This document shows, in pieces, positions 26,951 through 35,205 of a stretch of DNA of 64,000 nt. Both the position numbers and the translations under genes were made by a program. This stretch comes from Microbispora corallina (lineage in GTDB: Bacteria > Actinomycetota > Actinomycetes > Streptosporangiales > Streptosporangiaceae), in the NCBI RefSeq assembly GCF_016863035.1, contig NZ_BOOC01000003.1:682001-746000 (forward strand), read 5' to 3'. The notes beneath the pieces are model-generated. The model ran no database searches. It worked only from the letters and a program-made list of their open reading frames with translations, and was not told the origin of the DNA. Position 1 is the first letter of the stretch; each line of letters starts with the position of its first letter.

Positions 26951-29248
26951 GTGACGTCGTGGGACGCCCACCGCGCGGTGGACGCGGTGTGGAAGCTGGA
27001 GGCGGCGAGGATCGTCGCCGGCCTGGTCCGGATGACGGGCGACGTCGGCCTCGCGGAGGAGCTGGCGCAGGACGCGTTGCTGGCCGCGCTGGAGCGGTGG
27101 CCGGAGTCGGGCGTCCCGGAGAACCCGGGCGCCTGGCTCATGGCCGTGGCCAAGCGCCGCGCCGTCGACCGCCTCCGGCGCGACGAGCGGCTCGACCGGC
27201 GACACGAACAGCTCGCCCACGAGCTCGCGACCCGGCGGCACCCACTGGACGGCGACGAGGACCTCGACGCGGCCCTCGGAGCGGTGGACGGCGAAGTGGG
27301 CGACGACGTCCTGCGCCTGATGTTCATCTCGTGCCACCCCGTGCTGTCCACCGAGTCGCGGGTGGCGCTCACGCTGCGCCTCGTCGGCGGGCTGCGGACC
27401 GACGAGATCGCGCGGGCGTTCCTCGTCTCCGAGCCCACGGTCGCGCAGCGGATCGTGCGGGCGAAGCGGACGCTCGCGGCCGAGCGGATCCCCTTCGAGG
27501 TGCCGGAGGGACCCGACCGGGCCTCGCGCCTGTCGTCGGTGCTCGAGGTCGTCTATCTGATCTTCAACGAGGGGTACGCCGCGACGTCCGGGGACGATTG
27601 GACCCGCCCGTCGCTGGGCCTGGAGGCCCTGCGCCTCGGGCGCGTCCTGGCCGGGCTGGCACCCGGCGAGGCGGAGGTGCACGGCCTCGTCGCGTTGATG
27701 GAGCTCCAGCAATCGCGGTCGGCTGCCAGGACCGGCCCGTCGGGGGAGCCCGTCCAGCTCCACGAGCAGAACCGGGGCCGCTGGGACCAGCTGCTCATCC
27801 GGCGTGGCTTCGCCTCCCTCCTGCGTGCCCGGGAGGCCGGCGGCCCCCTCGGGCCGTACGTGCTGCAGGCGGCAATCGCGGCCTGCCACGCGGGCGCCCG
27901 GACGGCGGAGGAGACCGACTGGGGGCGGATCGCCGCGCTCTACGAGGCGCTGGTCCGGGTGCTGCCCACGCCTGTGGTGCGGCTCAACCAGGCGGTCGCG
28001 GTCGCGATGGCGCGCGGCCCCCGGGAGGGGCTGGCGCTCGCCGACGCGCTGACGGCCGAGCCGGCGATGAAGGGCTACCACCTCCTGCCCGTCGTCCGCG
28101 GCGACCTGCTGTCCCGGCTCGGCCGCCACGACGAGGCGCGGGCCGAGTTCGAGCGGGCCGCAGCGCTCACCCGCAACGTCCCCGAGCGGGCGATCCTGCT
28201 CGCCCGCGCCTCCGCAAGCGCCGCCTCCGCGAGTCCCGCCGGCCCCGCCGGTGCCGCGGCCGATGCCGCCCCCCGTGCCGCGGCGGATGCCGCCGCAACG
28301 GTACGGACCGGCCCGCCGGCGGTGGCGGCCGTGCCTGCGCGCACAGGGGTCACGCTCGCCGCGGCCGTCCGCGCGTTCCTGGACCGGCCCGTCCTCAACG
28401 AGGAGACCGTCCGCTCCTACGGCCAGACCATGACGCGGCTGCGGCGGCATCTGGGCGACGACGTTATCCTCACCGAGGTCACCGCCGACGAGATCGGCGC
28501 GGCCTTCGTGGCGGCCTGGGGGACGGCGGCGGCCGCCACCTGGAACCGGCACCGGGCGGCCGTCCGCTCCTTCGCCGCCTGGGCGGCCGGGCCGGAGCGC
28601 GGCTGGGCCGCGGACGACCTGGCCGCCCGTCTCGACCGGCGGCCCGAGCCCCGGGGGCGTACCCGCCCGATGGGCCGCCGGCAGGTGGAGGCACTGCTGG
28701 AGCGGGGGGAGGTTCCGCTGCGCGAGCGCACGCTGTGGACCCTGCTCTACGAGAGCGCGGCCACGGCCGAGAGCGTGCTCGCGCTCAACGTCGAGGACCT
28801 CGACCTCTCCGGCCGGTACGGCCGGGTATCCGCCCGAACCGCCGACAGCGCCCACAGGGCCGGGAACGACGGGAACGGCGGCGGCGTGGGGGAGCGCCGG
28901 GTCCGCTGGCAGTCCGGGGCGGCCCGGCTGCTGCCCGGTCTCGTGGCCGGGCGCCGCCAGGGCCCGCTGTTCCTCGCCGACCGCAGGCCCGGCCCCGCCC
29001 GGACGCCCGCGGCCGGCGATCTGTGCTCCCACACCGGCCGGGGGCGCCTGTCGTACGAGCGAGCGGAGTACCTCTTCAAGCGGGCCACCCGGGAACTCGA
29101 TCCCGAGGGGAACGGCTACACGCTCCGCCTGCTCCGCCACTCCCGGCTGGCCCACCTGGGCGAGGACGGCTGGTCGGCCGGCATGCTCAGGGACCTGTCC
29201 GGCCACGAGAGCGTCCGGACGCTCGCGCCGTACGTCCGGTCCCGTTAG
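26951..29248 (+). CDS. ECF42-type sigma factor fused to a degenerate tyrosine-recombinase domain
   Basis: A single 765-aa open frame with two recognisable proteins. Residues 1 to about 420 are a full ECF42 (SigJ-like, DUF6596) sigma factor: region 2 with AEELAQDALLAALERWPESG and PGAWLMAVAKRRAVDRLRR, region 4 with EIARAFLVSEPTVAQRIVRA, and the long helical C-terminal extension (RLSSVLEVVYLIFNEGYAAT, RLNQAVAVAMARGP, FERAAALTRNVPERAI). An Ala/Pro/Arg linker spans about 421-465. Residues 466-765 are a phage-integrase fold: core-binding domain (AVRAFLDRPVLNEETVRSYG) and catalytic domain with LLYESAATAESVLALNVEDL and LRLLRHSRLAHL, then Gly-His752 and Tyr761. By comparison with XerC/D the first catalytic Arg is Thr605 and the His of HxxR is Arg726, while Arg729, His752 and Tyr761 remain; strand transfer is therefore doubtful but DNA binding plausible. 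GC and codon use are uniform across the junction. GTG start, 44 bp after the DGPF gene. The 3' end overlaps the convergent MFS gene by 4 bp. Confidence 0.9.
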   Translation: MTSWDAHRAVDAVWKLEAARIVAGLVRMTGDVGLAEELAQDALLAALERWPESGVPENPGAWLMAVAKRRAVDRLRRDERLDRRHEQLAHELATRRHPLDGDEDLDAALGAVDGEVGDDVLRLMFISCHPVLSTESRVALTLRLVGGLRTDEIARAFLVSEPTVAQRIVRAKRTLAAERIPFEVPEGPDRASRLSSVLEVVYLIFNEGYAATSGDDWTRPSLGLEALRLGRVLAGLAPGEAEVHGLVALMELQQSRSAARTGPSGEPVQLHEQNRGRWDQLLIRRGFASLLRAREAGGPLGPYVLQAAIAACHAGARTAEETDWGRIAALYEALVRVLPTPVVRLNQAVAVAMARGPREGLALADALTAEPAMKGYHLLPVVRGDLLSRLGRHDEARAEFERAAALTRNVPERAILLARASASAASASPAGPAGAAADAAPRAAADAAATVRTGPPAVAAVPARTGVTLAAAVRAFLDRPVLNEETVRSYGQTMTRLRRHLGDDVILTEVTADEIGAAFVAAWGTAAAATWNRHRAAVRSFAAWAAGPERGWAADDLAARLDRRPEPRGRTRPMGRRQVEALLERGEVPLRERTLWTLLYESAATAESVLALNVEDLDLSGRYGRVSARTADSAHRAGNDGNGGGVGERRVRWQSGAARLLPGLVAGRRQGPLFLADRRPGPARTPAAGDLCSHTGRGRLSYERAEYLFKRATRELDPEGNGYTLRLLRHSRLAHLGEDGWSAGMLRDLSGHESVRTLAPYVRSR

Positions 29249-30651
29249 GGGGCCGGCACGCGGCGGCGCAGGAGGGGGAGGGCGCACAGGCCGGCGGCGA
29301 GGGAGGTCGCGGCGAGACCGAGGACGGTCACCGTGATCGCGTGCGCCGAGGGGGTGAGGCTGAGGAACAGCGTCCCGAAGGCGGCCACGCCCACGACCTG
29401 GCCGAGCTGGAGCATCATGGCCGTCAGGCCGCTGGCGTCGGCGGCGTCCGATGGGGCGACCTGGGCCAGCGCCACCGCCATCAGCGGGCTGAACGTCCCG
29501 GCCATGCCGGTGCCGATGACCGCGAAGGAGATCTCCAGCAGCGGCTCGCCGTGGCCGCCGCCCGCGAGCGCGGCCGCCAGCGCCAGCTGGCCGGCGGCGG
29601 TCAGGACGGCGGCGGCGACGATCATCGGGCGGTGCAGCCGGGCGGGCAGGCGCTTCCAGTTGAGGCTGGTCAGGCCGAACGCCCCGGCCGCCGGGATGAA
29701 CAGGCAGCCGGCGCGCAGTGGGCTGTCCCCCAGGCCGCCCTGGAGGTGGAGCGCCATGCTGAACAGGTAGCCGCCGTACGCGGCCATGACGAGGAAGATC
29801 CCGGACGCGGCGGCGACCATGCCGGGGGTGCGGATCAGACGGCCGGGCACGAGGGGGTGCCGGGCGCGCCGTTCGACCAGCAGGAACGCGGCGAATGCGA
29901 CGGCGGAGGCGCCCATCGAGATCCAGCCCCACAGCGGCCAGTCCTCCTCGTGGCCGAGGACGAGCGGCACCACGAGCAGGGACACGGCCAGCGAGAGCGT
30001 CACCAGCCCGGGCAGGTCGAGGCCGTGCTCGCGCGGCACGTGGGCGGACGGCAGCAGCCGGGCCCCCGCGACCAGCAGGACCAGCCCGATGGGCACGTTG
30101 ACGAGGAACACCGGCCGCCAGGACGTCCCGAACAGGTCGGCCGTGACGAGCAGCCCGCCGAGCACCTGCCCGACGACGGCCGCGACCGAGATCACGGTCG
30201 CGTAGACGCCGAGGGCCCGGGCCCGCGACGCCCCCTCGAACGTGATCTGGATCAGGCTGAGCACCTGCGGCACCATCAGGGCGGCTCCCGCGCCCTGTAG
30301 GAGCCGGAAGGCGATCAGCAGCGCCGTCGAGGGGGCGAGCCCGCACATCAGCGAGGCGGCGGTGAAGACCACGAGCCCGATGAGGAACAGCCGGCGGTAC
30401 CCGAGCAGCCCCCCGAGCCGGGCGCCGGTGATGAGCAGCATCGCGTACGCGATGGTGTAGCCGGAGATGACGAGTTGGAGGCCGGAGCCGGAGGCCCCGA
30501 GGTCGGCCCGCATGGTGGGCGCGGCGACGTTCACGATGGAGACGTCGAGGATGGCCATGAACTGCCCGGCCAGGACGAGGGCGAGCAGCCACGCCGTTGA
30601 GCTGCGCGCGGCGGTGGCGCGCGTGGCGACAGCGGTCATGGAGTCAACCAT
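29245..30651 (-). CDS. DHA2-type (EmrB/QacA) MFS drug exporter
   Basis: A 468-aa major facilitator with 12-14 helices. The N-terminal GQFMAILDVSIVNVAAPTMR carries the DHA2 motif D1, then RLGGLLGYRRLFLIGLVVF (motif A) and ATVISVAAVVGQVLGGLL (motif C, antiporter). Proton-driven export of drugs or metabolites is likely. ATG at 30651; a second ATG at 30639 (MTAVATRA) is equally possible, and neither has a clear ribosome site. Divergent from the XRE regulator, whose operator probably lies in the promoter 30684-30712. Confidence 0.9.
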   Translation of the reverse strand: MVDSMTAVATRATAARSSTAWLLALVLAGQFMAILDVSIVNVAAPTMRADLGASGSGLQLVISGYTIAYAMLLITGARLGGLLGYRRLFLIGLVVFTAASLMCGLAPSTALLIAFRLLQGAGAALMVPQVLSLIQITFEGASRARALGVYATVISVAAVVGQVLGGLLVTADLFGTSWRPVFLVNVPIGLVLLVAGARLLPSAHVPREHGLDLPGLVTLSLAVSLLVVPLVLGHEEDWPLWGWISMGASAVAFAAFLLVERRARHPLVPGRLIRTPGMVAAASGIFLVMAAYGGYLFSMALHLQGGLGDSPLRAGCLFIPAAGAFGLTSLNWKRLPARLHRPMIVAAAVLTAAGQLALAAALAGGGHGEPLLEISFAVIGTGMAGTFSPLMAVALAQVAPSDAADASGLTAMMLQLGQVVGVAAFGTLFLSLTPSAHAITVTVLGLAATSLAAGLCALPLLRRRVPAP

Positions 30652-30683
30652 CGGCGGCCGCGGGTACCGGTAACGAGAGCCTG

Positions 30684-30712
30684 CTGATACTGGTAGTGAC
30701 ACCACCTGGCAA
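30684..30712 (-). promoter_or_regulatory. Promoter of MFS exporter with operator in the spacer
   Basis: TTGCCA (30712-30707), 17 bp, TATCAG (30689-30684) forms a good promoter toward the exporter. The spacer contains the near-perfect inverted repeat GGTAGTG-A-CACCACC (30692-30706). A repressor bound there would block RNA polymerase directly; the adjacent divergent XRE protein is the obvious candidate. Confidence 0.65.
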
Positions 30713-30741
30713 GCCCTCCCGGCACCCGCCACCATAAGGGG

Positions 30742-31626
30742 GTGACGACGGGGACACGCACGAGGCACACCAGGCGCGACGAGCTGGGGGCGTTCCTGCG
30801 CAGCAGGCGCGAGCGGATCAGGCCGGAGGACGTCGGGCTGCCGCCCGGTCTGCGCCGCCGCACCCCCGGGCTGCGGCGGGAGGAGGTGGCGCAGCTCGCC
30901 GGGGTCGGGGTGACCTGGTACACCTGGCTGGAGCAGGGCCGGCCCATCAACGCGTCCGTGCAGGTGCTCGACGCCGTCGCGCGGACCCTGCGGCTGGACG
31001 CGACCGAGCGGGAGCACCTCTACCGCCTGGCCGACCTGCCGGAGGTGGTCGACCTCGGCGACGAGCGGCGCCTCGACGCCGAGGTGAACGTGATCCTCGC
31101 GCAGCTCGACCCGTTGCCCGCCTGCGTCTACAACAGCCGCTACGACGTGCTCGCCTGGAACGGGGCGTACGGCACGATCTTCAGGAGCATCGTCTCGGCG
31201 GCCGGGTGCGAGCGGAACGTCCTGTGGCGGGTCTTCGCGCTGGAGGACTGCTGCTGTCCCCTCCTCAACAAGCACGAGGAGCTCCCGCAGATGGTCGCCA
31301 CGCTCCGGGCGGCCTTCGCCAAGCACGTGGGCGAGCCCGCGTGGACCGGCTTCGTCAGCCGCCTGTCCGCGGCGAGCCCCGAGTTCGCCCGCATGTGGGC
31401 GATGCACGACGTGGCCAGGCCCGGCGTCCGGATGAAGCTCTTTCAGCATTCGGCCGTGGGGCTGATCCGGATGGCGTCCACGAGCATGGCGCTGTCGGCG
31501 CCGCCGGAGACCCGGATCGTGGTGTACACCCCGACGGACGACGAGAGCCGGGAGCGGCTGGAATGGCTGCGGACCCACCCGCGCGCCTCCCACTGCCCGA
31601 CGCACGACGCCGAACGGCAGGGGTAG
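30742..31626 (+). CDS. XRE-family regulator with MmyB-like ligand domain
   Basis: A 294-aa protein: helix-turn-helix about residues 14-75 (RDELGAFLRSRRERI, LRREEVAQLAGVGVTWYTWL) and a PAS-like MmyB ligand-binding domain (PF17765; YNSRYDVLAWNGAYGTIF, LFQHSAVGLIRMASTSMAL). Such proteins in actinomycetes often repress a divergent exporter or oxidoreductase and may bind fatty acid-like ligands. The GTG at 30742 follows AAGGGG directly, so the exact start is not firm. It faces the DHA2 exporter. Confidence 0.9.
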   Translation: MTTGTRTRHTRRDELGAFLRSRRERIRPEDVGLPPGLRRRTPGLRREEVAQLAGVGVTWYTWLEQGRPINASVQVLDAVARTLRLDATEREHLYRLADLPEVVDLGDERRLDAEVNVILAQLDPLPACVYNSRYDVLAWNGAYGTIFRSIVSAAGCERNVLWRVFALEDCCCPLLNKHEELPQMVATLRAAFAKHVGEPAWTGFVSRLSAASPEFARMWAMHDVARPGVRMKLFQHSAVGLIRMASTSMALSAPPETRIVVYTPTDDESRERLEWLRTHPRASHCPTHDAERQG

Positions 31627-31814
31627 CGCCCGCAGGCCGACGACGGCCCCGGCCGATCGCGGCCAGGACGCCGGACTGGAGCGACTCCCGGCCGGCGCCC
31701 GGCGGACCGGCGAGCAGGGGTGGCACGTGCGCGCCGGCCGGGAGGGCGATGAGTTCCGCCTGCTCCGCCGCCGCGTCTGAGCCTCCCGGCCCCGGGTGCG
31801 GTAACGTCCGGGAG

Positions 31815-32177
31815 GTGGCGAGGATCTTCACCGTCGACGAGGCCCGGTCCCTGATGCCCGCGGTGCTGCGGCACGCGGACGACTTCGTGGCCGTCCGGGC
31901 CGACCTGGCCGAGCTCACCCACGACCTGCGGCACGAGGGGGAGTCCCCGCTGGGCGGCCTGGCCGAGGCCAAGGGGCTGGAGGCGCGGATGGACGAGACC
32001 CTGTCGTGGTTCGACGACCAGGGCATCGAGATCAAGGGCGTCGCGCCGCTGCTCGTAGACTTCCCCGCACTCATGGAGGGCGTCGCGGTGCGGCTGTGCT
32101 GGCTGGAGGGGGAGACCGCGCTGGGCTGGTACCACCGCGCCGACCTCGGCTTCCCCGGCCGCCGCCCGCTTCCCTGA
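31815..32177 (+). CDS. DUF2203 family protein
   Basis: A 120-aa soluble protein, all helix then strand, with the family pattern VARIFTVDEARSLMPAVLRH at the N-terminus and DQGIEIKGVAPLLVDFPAL, then VRLCWLEGETALGWYHRAD near the C-terminus. No function is established. The GTG start is preceded at 7 nt by TAACGT (31802-31807), consistent with a leaderless message. The 188 bp upstream hold no other recognised signal. Confidence 0.85.
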   Translation: MARIFTVDEARSLMPAVLRHADDFVAVRADLAELTHDLRHEGESPLGGLAEAKGLEARMDETLSWFDDQGIEIKGVAPLLVDFPALMEGVAVRLCWLEGETALGWYHRADLGFPGRRPLP

Positions 32178-32196
32178 CCCCGCCGCTCTGACGGGA

Positions 32197-33072
32197 CTAC
32201 TCGGACAGGTCGTCGAAGCCGTCGAAGCCGCCGAAGGCGGAGCCGTACCGGACGCAGACCATGCGCGCCACGGCCTCGTGCGCGCCGAGAGGGGCGGCGC
32301 ACCCGGCCCCGATCGCCTCGGCCGCCGTCGTGATGCGCTCGCGGTCGGCCTCCGGCCCGATGACGTATGGCACCATGGCGAGCCGGTTGGCGCCGATCTT
32401 GCGCAGCCGCTCGGCCGCGTCGCGCACGCTCGGCACGCCGTCGAGCGCGGCCGGGACGACCGGGAGGGTCAGGCGGGCGGCCAGCAGGACGGCGGTCGCG
32501 TCGGCCCCGCGGGCGGCCTCGTCCCCGCCTGCCGTGGCCACGATGATGCCGTCCACCGGCGAGGTGACGTTGAACAGGCGCATGCGGTCGGCCCGGGCGA
32601 GCCCCGCCTCGGCCAGCCGGACGTGCAGCGCCTCGGCCAGCAGGGGATGCGGGCCGAGCGGCTCGGTGACGCGCACGCCGGTCTCGCTCTGGGTCACGGC
32701 GTCGCGCACGGCCCGCAGGACGCGGGGATGGGGGCCGGTGACGAGGGGCACGACCACGGCGGCCGGGCCGTCGGCGGCGCGCTCGGCCGCGATGGCGGAG
32801 AACTCCTTGGCCAGGTCGGCGCCGCCGTCGCCGAGGGACACGAGACGAAGGTCGATCTGCGGGTTGTCGAGGCGGATGATCGAGGCGACCTCGGCGGCCA
32901 CGTCCGCGCCCGCGTCCGCCGAGTCCCCCGCCCTGCCCGGCACCGCCAGGACCAGGGCGGGCGCGTCGGGAGGCAGATCGGCCGGCAGCGGCCGACGGTG
33001 GCGACCGGTCCCGGGCCGAGAGGATCGCTCCCGTGTGGGGAGTTTCGGCGGGTCCTCGTGACCTTCGTTCAC
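32197..33072 (-). CDS. CbiX/sirohydrochlorin chelatase-like protein, N-terminal metal site lost
   Basis: A 291-aa tandem CbiX-fold protein. The second element of each fold is clear (GPHPLLAEALHVRLAEAGLA; VPYVIGPEADRERI), but the first strand reads LVLAVPGRAGDS where chelatases have a His (VAHGSR), so the metal-handling His is missing. It may be a non-catalytic or repurposed paralog. GTG start: TAGAAT (33086-33081) ends 8 nt upstream, giving an essentially leaderless mRNA. The first 35 residues are basic and disordered. Confidence 0.78.
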   Translation of the reverse strand: MNEGHEDPPKLPTRERSSRPGTGRHRRPLPADLPPDAPALVLAVPGRAGDSADAGADVAAEVASIIRLDNPQIDLRLVSLGDGGADLAKEFSAIAAERAADGPAAVVVPLVTGPHPRVLRAVRDAVTQSETGVRVTEPLGPHPLLAEALHVRLAEAGLARADRMRLFNVTSPVDGIIVATAGGDEAARGADATAVLLAARLTLPVVPAALDGVPSVRDAAERLRKIGANRLAMVPYVIGPEADRERITTAAEAIGAGCAAPLGAHEAVARMVCVRYGSAFGGFDGFDDLSE

Positions 33073-33210
33073 ACCGGCGGATTCTAGGGCGAATTCGGTC
33101 GAATAGCGGAACCAACGCGCGGCTTGTTGCGGATGGGTGATCTCTCCGGTTTACATGTTCGTTACTTGACGTGATCTGCCCGTACCGATTTGATGGTGCT
33201 CATTCCACCC

Positions 33211-33222
33211 GTAAACGTTTAC
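33211..33222. promoter_or_regulatory. LacI-family operator O1
   Basis: GTAAACGTTTAC is a perfect 12-bp palindrome with the central CG typical of LacI/GalR operators. It is 52 bp before the LacI gene start, with a second site 35 bp on. Confidence 0.75.
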
Positions 33223-33244
33223 AGGGGCCCATCGGCGGACGGAC

Positions 33245-33258
33245 TGTAAACGATTACA
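33245..33258. promoter_or_regulatory. LacI-family operator O2
   Basis: TGTAAACGATTACA is a 14-bp near-perfect palindrome sharing its core with the site at 33211 and lying 15 bp before the regulator start. The pair implies autoregulation of the whole transporter and ARH operon. Confidence 0.75.
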
Positions 33259-33273
33259 GACGAGAACGGCGAG

Positions 33274-34296
33274 GTGAGCGTGGCGGAAGGCCCAACGATC
33301 AACACGATCGCGGAGCGTGCGGGCGTGTCGATCGCGTCGGTGTCCCGGGTGCTCAACGGCCTGCCGACCCGCGAGGAGACGGTGCGGCGGGTGCTGCGGG
33401 CGGCCGAGGACCTGGGCTACGTCCCCAACTCGGTGGCCCGGTCGCTGCGCAACCGCCGGACCGACCAGGTCGCGTTCGCGATGGCCGACATCGGCAACCC
33501 GGTCTACCTCGCGATGGTCCGCGAGATCCAGCCGGTCCTGAAGGCCGCCGGATACCGCCTGCTGCTCCACTCGACCGACGCCGACGTGGCCGACGAGCTC
33601 GACGTCCTGCGCGGGCTCAGGGAGCGGTACGTGGACGGCCTCATCATGAGCCCGCTGCGCGGCGTCACCGAGGACCACGTCGCCGCGATCGCGGCGGCCC
33701 GGGCGCCCGTGGTCGTCATCGGCTCGGTGCCCGAGGGCACGCCGGTCGACAACGTGCGGACCGACTCGCGCACCGGCGTCCGGCTGGCCCTCGACCACCT
33801 CCACGCGCTCGGCAGGCGCCGCATCGGCTTCCTCAACGGCCCCCTCGACACGGTGCCCGGCGGCGCCAGGGCCGCGGCGTACCGGGAGGCCCTGGACGCG
33901 CTCGGCCTGCCGTACGACGGGGACCTGGTCGAGGTGGGGGACTTCTACCGGCAGGACGGCGCGCGGGCGGCCCGCGCCCTGCTGGGCCGCGCCCCCGACG
34001 TGGACGCGCTGATGTGCGCCAACGACCTGATCGCGCTGGGCGCGCTCGACGTGCTGCGCCGCGCCGGGCGGGAGGTGCCCGGCGACGTCGCCGTGGTGGG
34101 CATGGACGACACCGACCTCGCCTCGGTCGCCTGGCCGACGCTGACCAGCGTCTCCCTCGGGTCGGCCGAACGTGGCCGGGCGGCCGCGCGGCTGCTGCTC
34201 GACCGGCTGGAGAACGGCCCGCGGGAGCCGCGGGTGGTGGTCGTGGAGCCGAGCCTCACCGTACGGGCCTCGACGACGGGGGTGGACCCCGAATGA
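33274..34296 (+). CDS. LacI-family repressor of the ARH/ABC operon
   Basis: A 340-aa LacI/GalR regulator: helix-turn-helix about residues 8-30 (INTIAERAGVSIASVSRVLN), hinge, and a periplasmic-binding-protein-like sugar domain (VVVIGSVPEGTPVDNVRTDS, LHALGRRRIGFLNGPLDT, DALMCANDLIALGALDVL). It is first in an operon of eleven genes and probably responds to the sugar or nucleoside brought in by the next three gene products. GTG at 33274; the GTG at 33280 is possible. Its stop overlaps the permease start (ATGA). Confidence 0.93.
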   Translation: MSVAEGPTINTIAERAGVSIASVSRVLNGLPTREETVRRVLRAAEDLGYVPNSVARSLRNRRTDQVAFAMADIGNPVYLAMVREIQPVLKAAGYRLLLHSTDADVADELDVLRGLRERYVDGLIMSPLRGVTEDHVAAIAAARAPVVVIGSVPEGTPVDNVRTDSRTGVRLALDHLHALGRRRIGFLNGPLDTVPGGARAAAYREALDALGLPYDGDLVEVGDFYRQDGARAARALLGRAPDVDALMCANDLIALGALDVLRRAGREVPGDVAVVGMDDTDLASVAWPTLTSVSLGSAERGRAAARLLLDRLENGPREPRVVVVEPSLTVRASTTGVDPE

Positions 34297-35204
34297 GCGC
34301 GACGAGGAGCCTCGCCGCCGCGCGGCCCGCCGGACGCCGGCCCTCCCGGGGGTTCTCCGGGGGCGGCGGCACGCTGGCGCTGCTGCTCCCGGCGCTCGTG
34401 CCGGTCCTGGTGCTCAGCGTCGGCCCGCTGGTCTACGGCATCCTGCTGGCCTTCACCGACGCGCGGTCCGGCCGCAACAGCGTCACGTCGTTCACGGGCC
34501 TGGCCAACGTCGCCGACCTCCTGGGCGACTCCGACTTCTGGGGGTCGTTCCGCGTCGGGCTGGTGTGGGGCGTGTCGGTCACCGTGCTGCAGTTCCTCGC
34601 CTCGCTGGGCCTCGCGCTCCTGCTCGACCAGAACCTGCGTTTCCGCGGCCTGGCCCGGGTGCTGGCGCTCGTGCCGTGGGCGATGCCGCCCGTGGTCACC
34701 GGCCTGATGTGGCGGCTGGTCTACCATCCGGACGCGGGACTGCTGAACGCCCTGCTCGGAACCGACGTCGACTGGCTCAACGACTTCTCCCTCGCCCTCC
34801 CGGCCGTCATCGTGGTCGGGGTCTGGACCGGCATGCCGCAGACCACCGTGGTGCTGCTGGCCGGGCTCCAGGGCGTGCCGAAGGAGCTGCACGAGGCGGT
34901 CAGCGTCGACGGCGCCGGCACCTGGCGGCGGTTCTGGAACGTCACGCTCCCGCAGCTGCGCCCGGTCATCGTGGCGATCACGTCGCTCGACTTCGTGTGG
35001 AACATCAACCAGTTCAGCCTGGTCTACGTGCTCACCCAGGGCGGCCCGGGCGGGCGGACGCGGCTGCCGATGCTGTTCGCGTACGAGGAGGCGTTCCGGT
35101 ACGGCTTCTTCGGCTACGCGGCGACCCTCGGCGTGGCCGTCACGCTCGTCGTCCTGGCCGTGCTCGGGCTGTACCTGTGGCGCCAGGCGAGGGAGGCGGC
35201 CTGA
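34293..35204 (+). CDS. Carbohydrate ABC transporter permease (MalF-type)
   Basis: A 303-aa inner membrane permease with six helices and the EAA loop ELHEAVSVDGAGTWRRFWNV near residues 199-218, where the ATPase docks. It pairs with the permease at 35206 and the lipoprotein at 36110 (CUT1 sugar importer). The start overlaps the LacI stop. No ATPase gene is in the operon. Confidence 0.92.
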   Translation: MSATRSLAAARPAGRRPSRGFSGGGGTLALLLPALVPVLVLSVGPLVYGILLAFTDARSGRNSVTSFTGLANVADLLGDSDFWGSFRVGLVWGVSVTVLQFLASLGLALLLDQNLRFRGLARVLALVPWAMPPVVTGLMWRLVYHPDAGLLNALLGTDVDWLNDFSLALPAVIVVGVWTGMPQTTVVLLAGLQGVPKELHEAVSVDGAGTWRRFWNVTLPQLRPVIVAITSLDFVWNINQFSLVYVLTQGGPGGRTRLPMLFAYEEAFRYGFFGYAATLGVAVTLVVLAVLGLYLWRQAREAA

Positions 35205-35205
35205 C

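Noticed and set aside
28349-29248. Independent integrase gene or mobile element
   Set aside because: There is no separate start codon with ribosome site, no att repeats or cargo, two catalytic residues are missing, and the frame is continuous with the sigma factor.
26897-30592. Very long antisense open frames opposite the sigma-recombinase gene and exporter
   Set aside because: These arise from high GC content. Their predicted proteins are low-complexity Arg/Pro/Gly without family motifs, and the opposite strand has clear domains.
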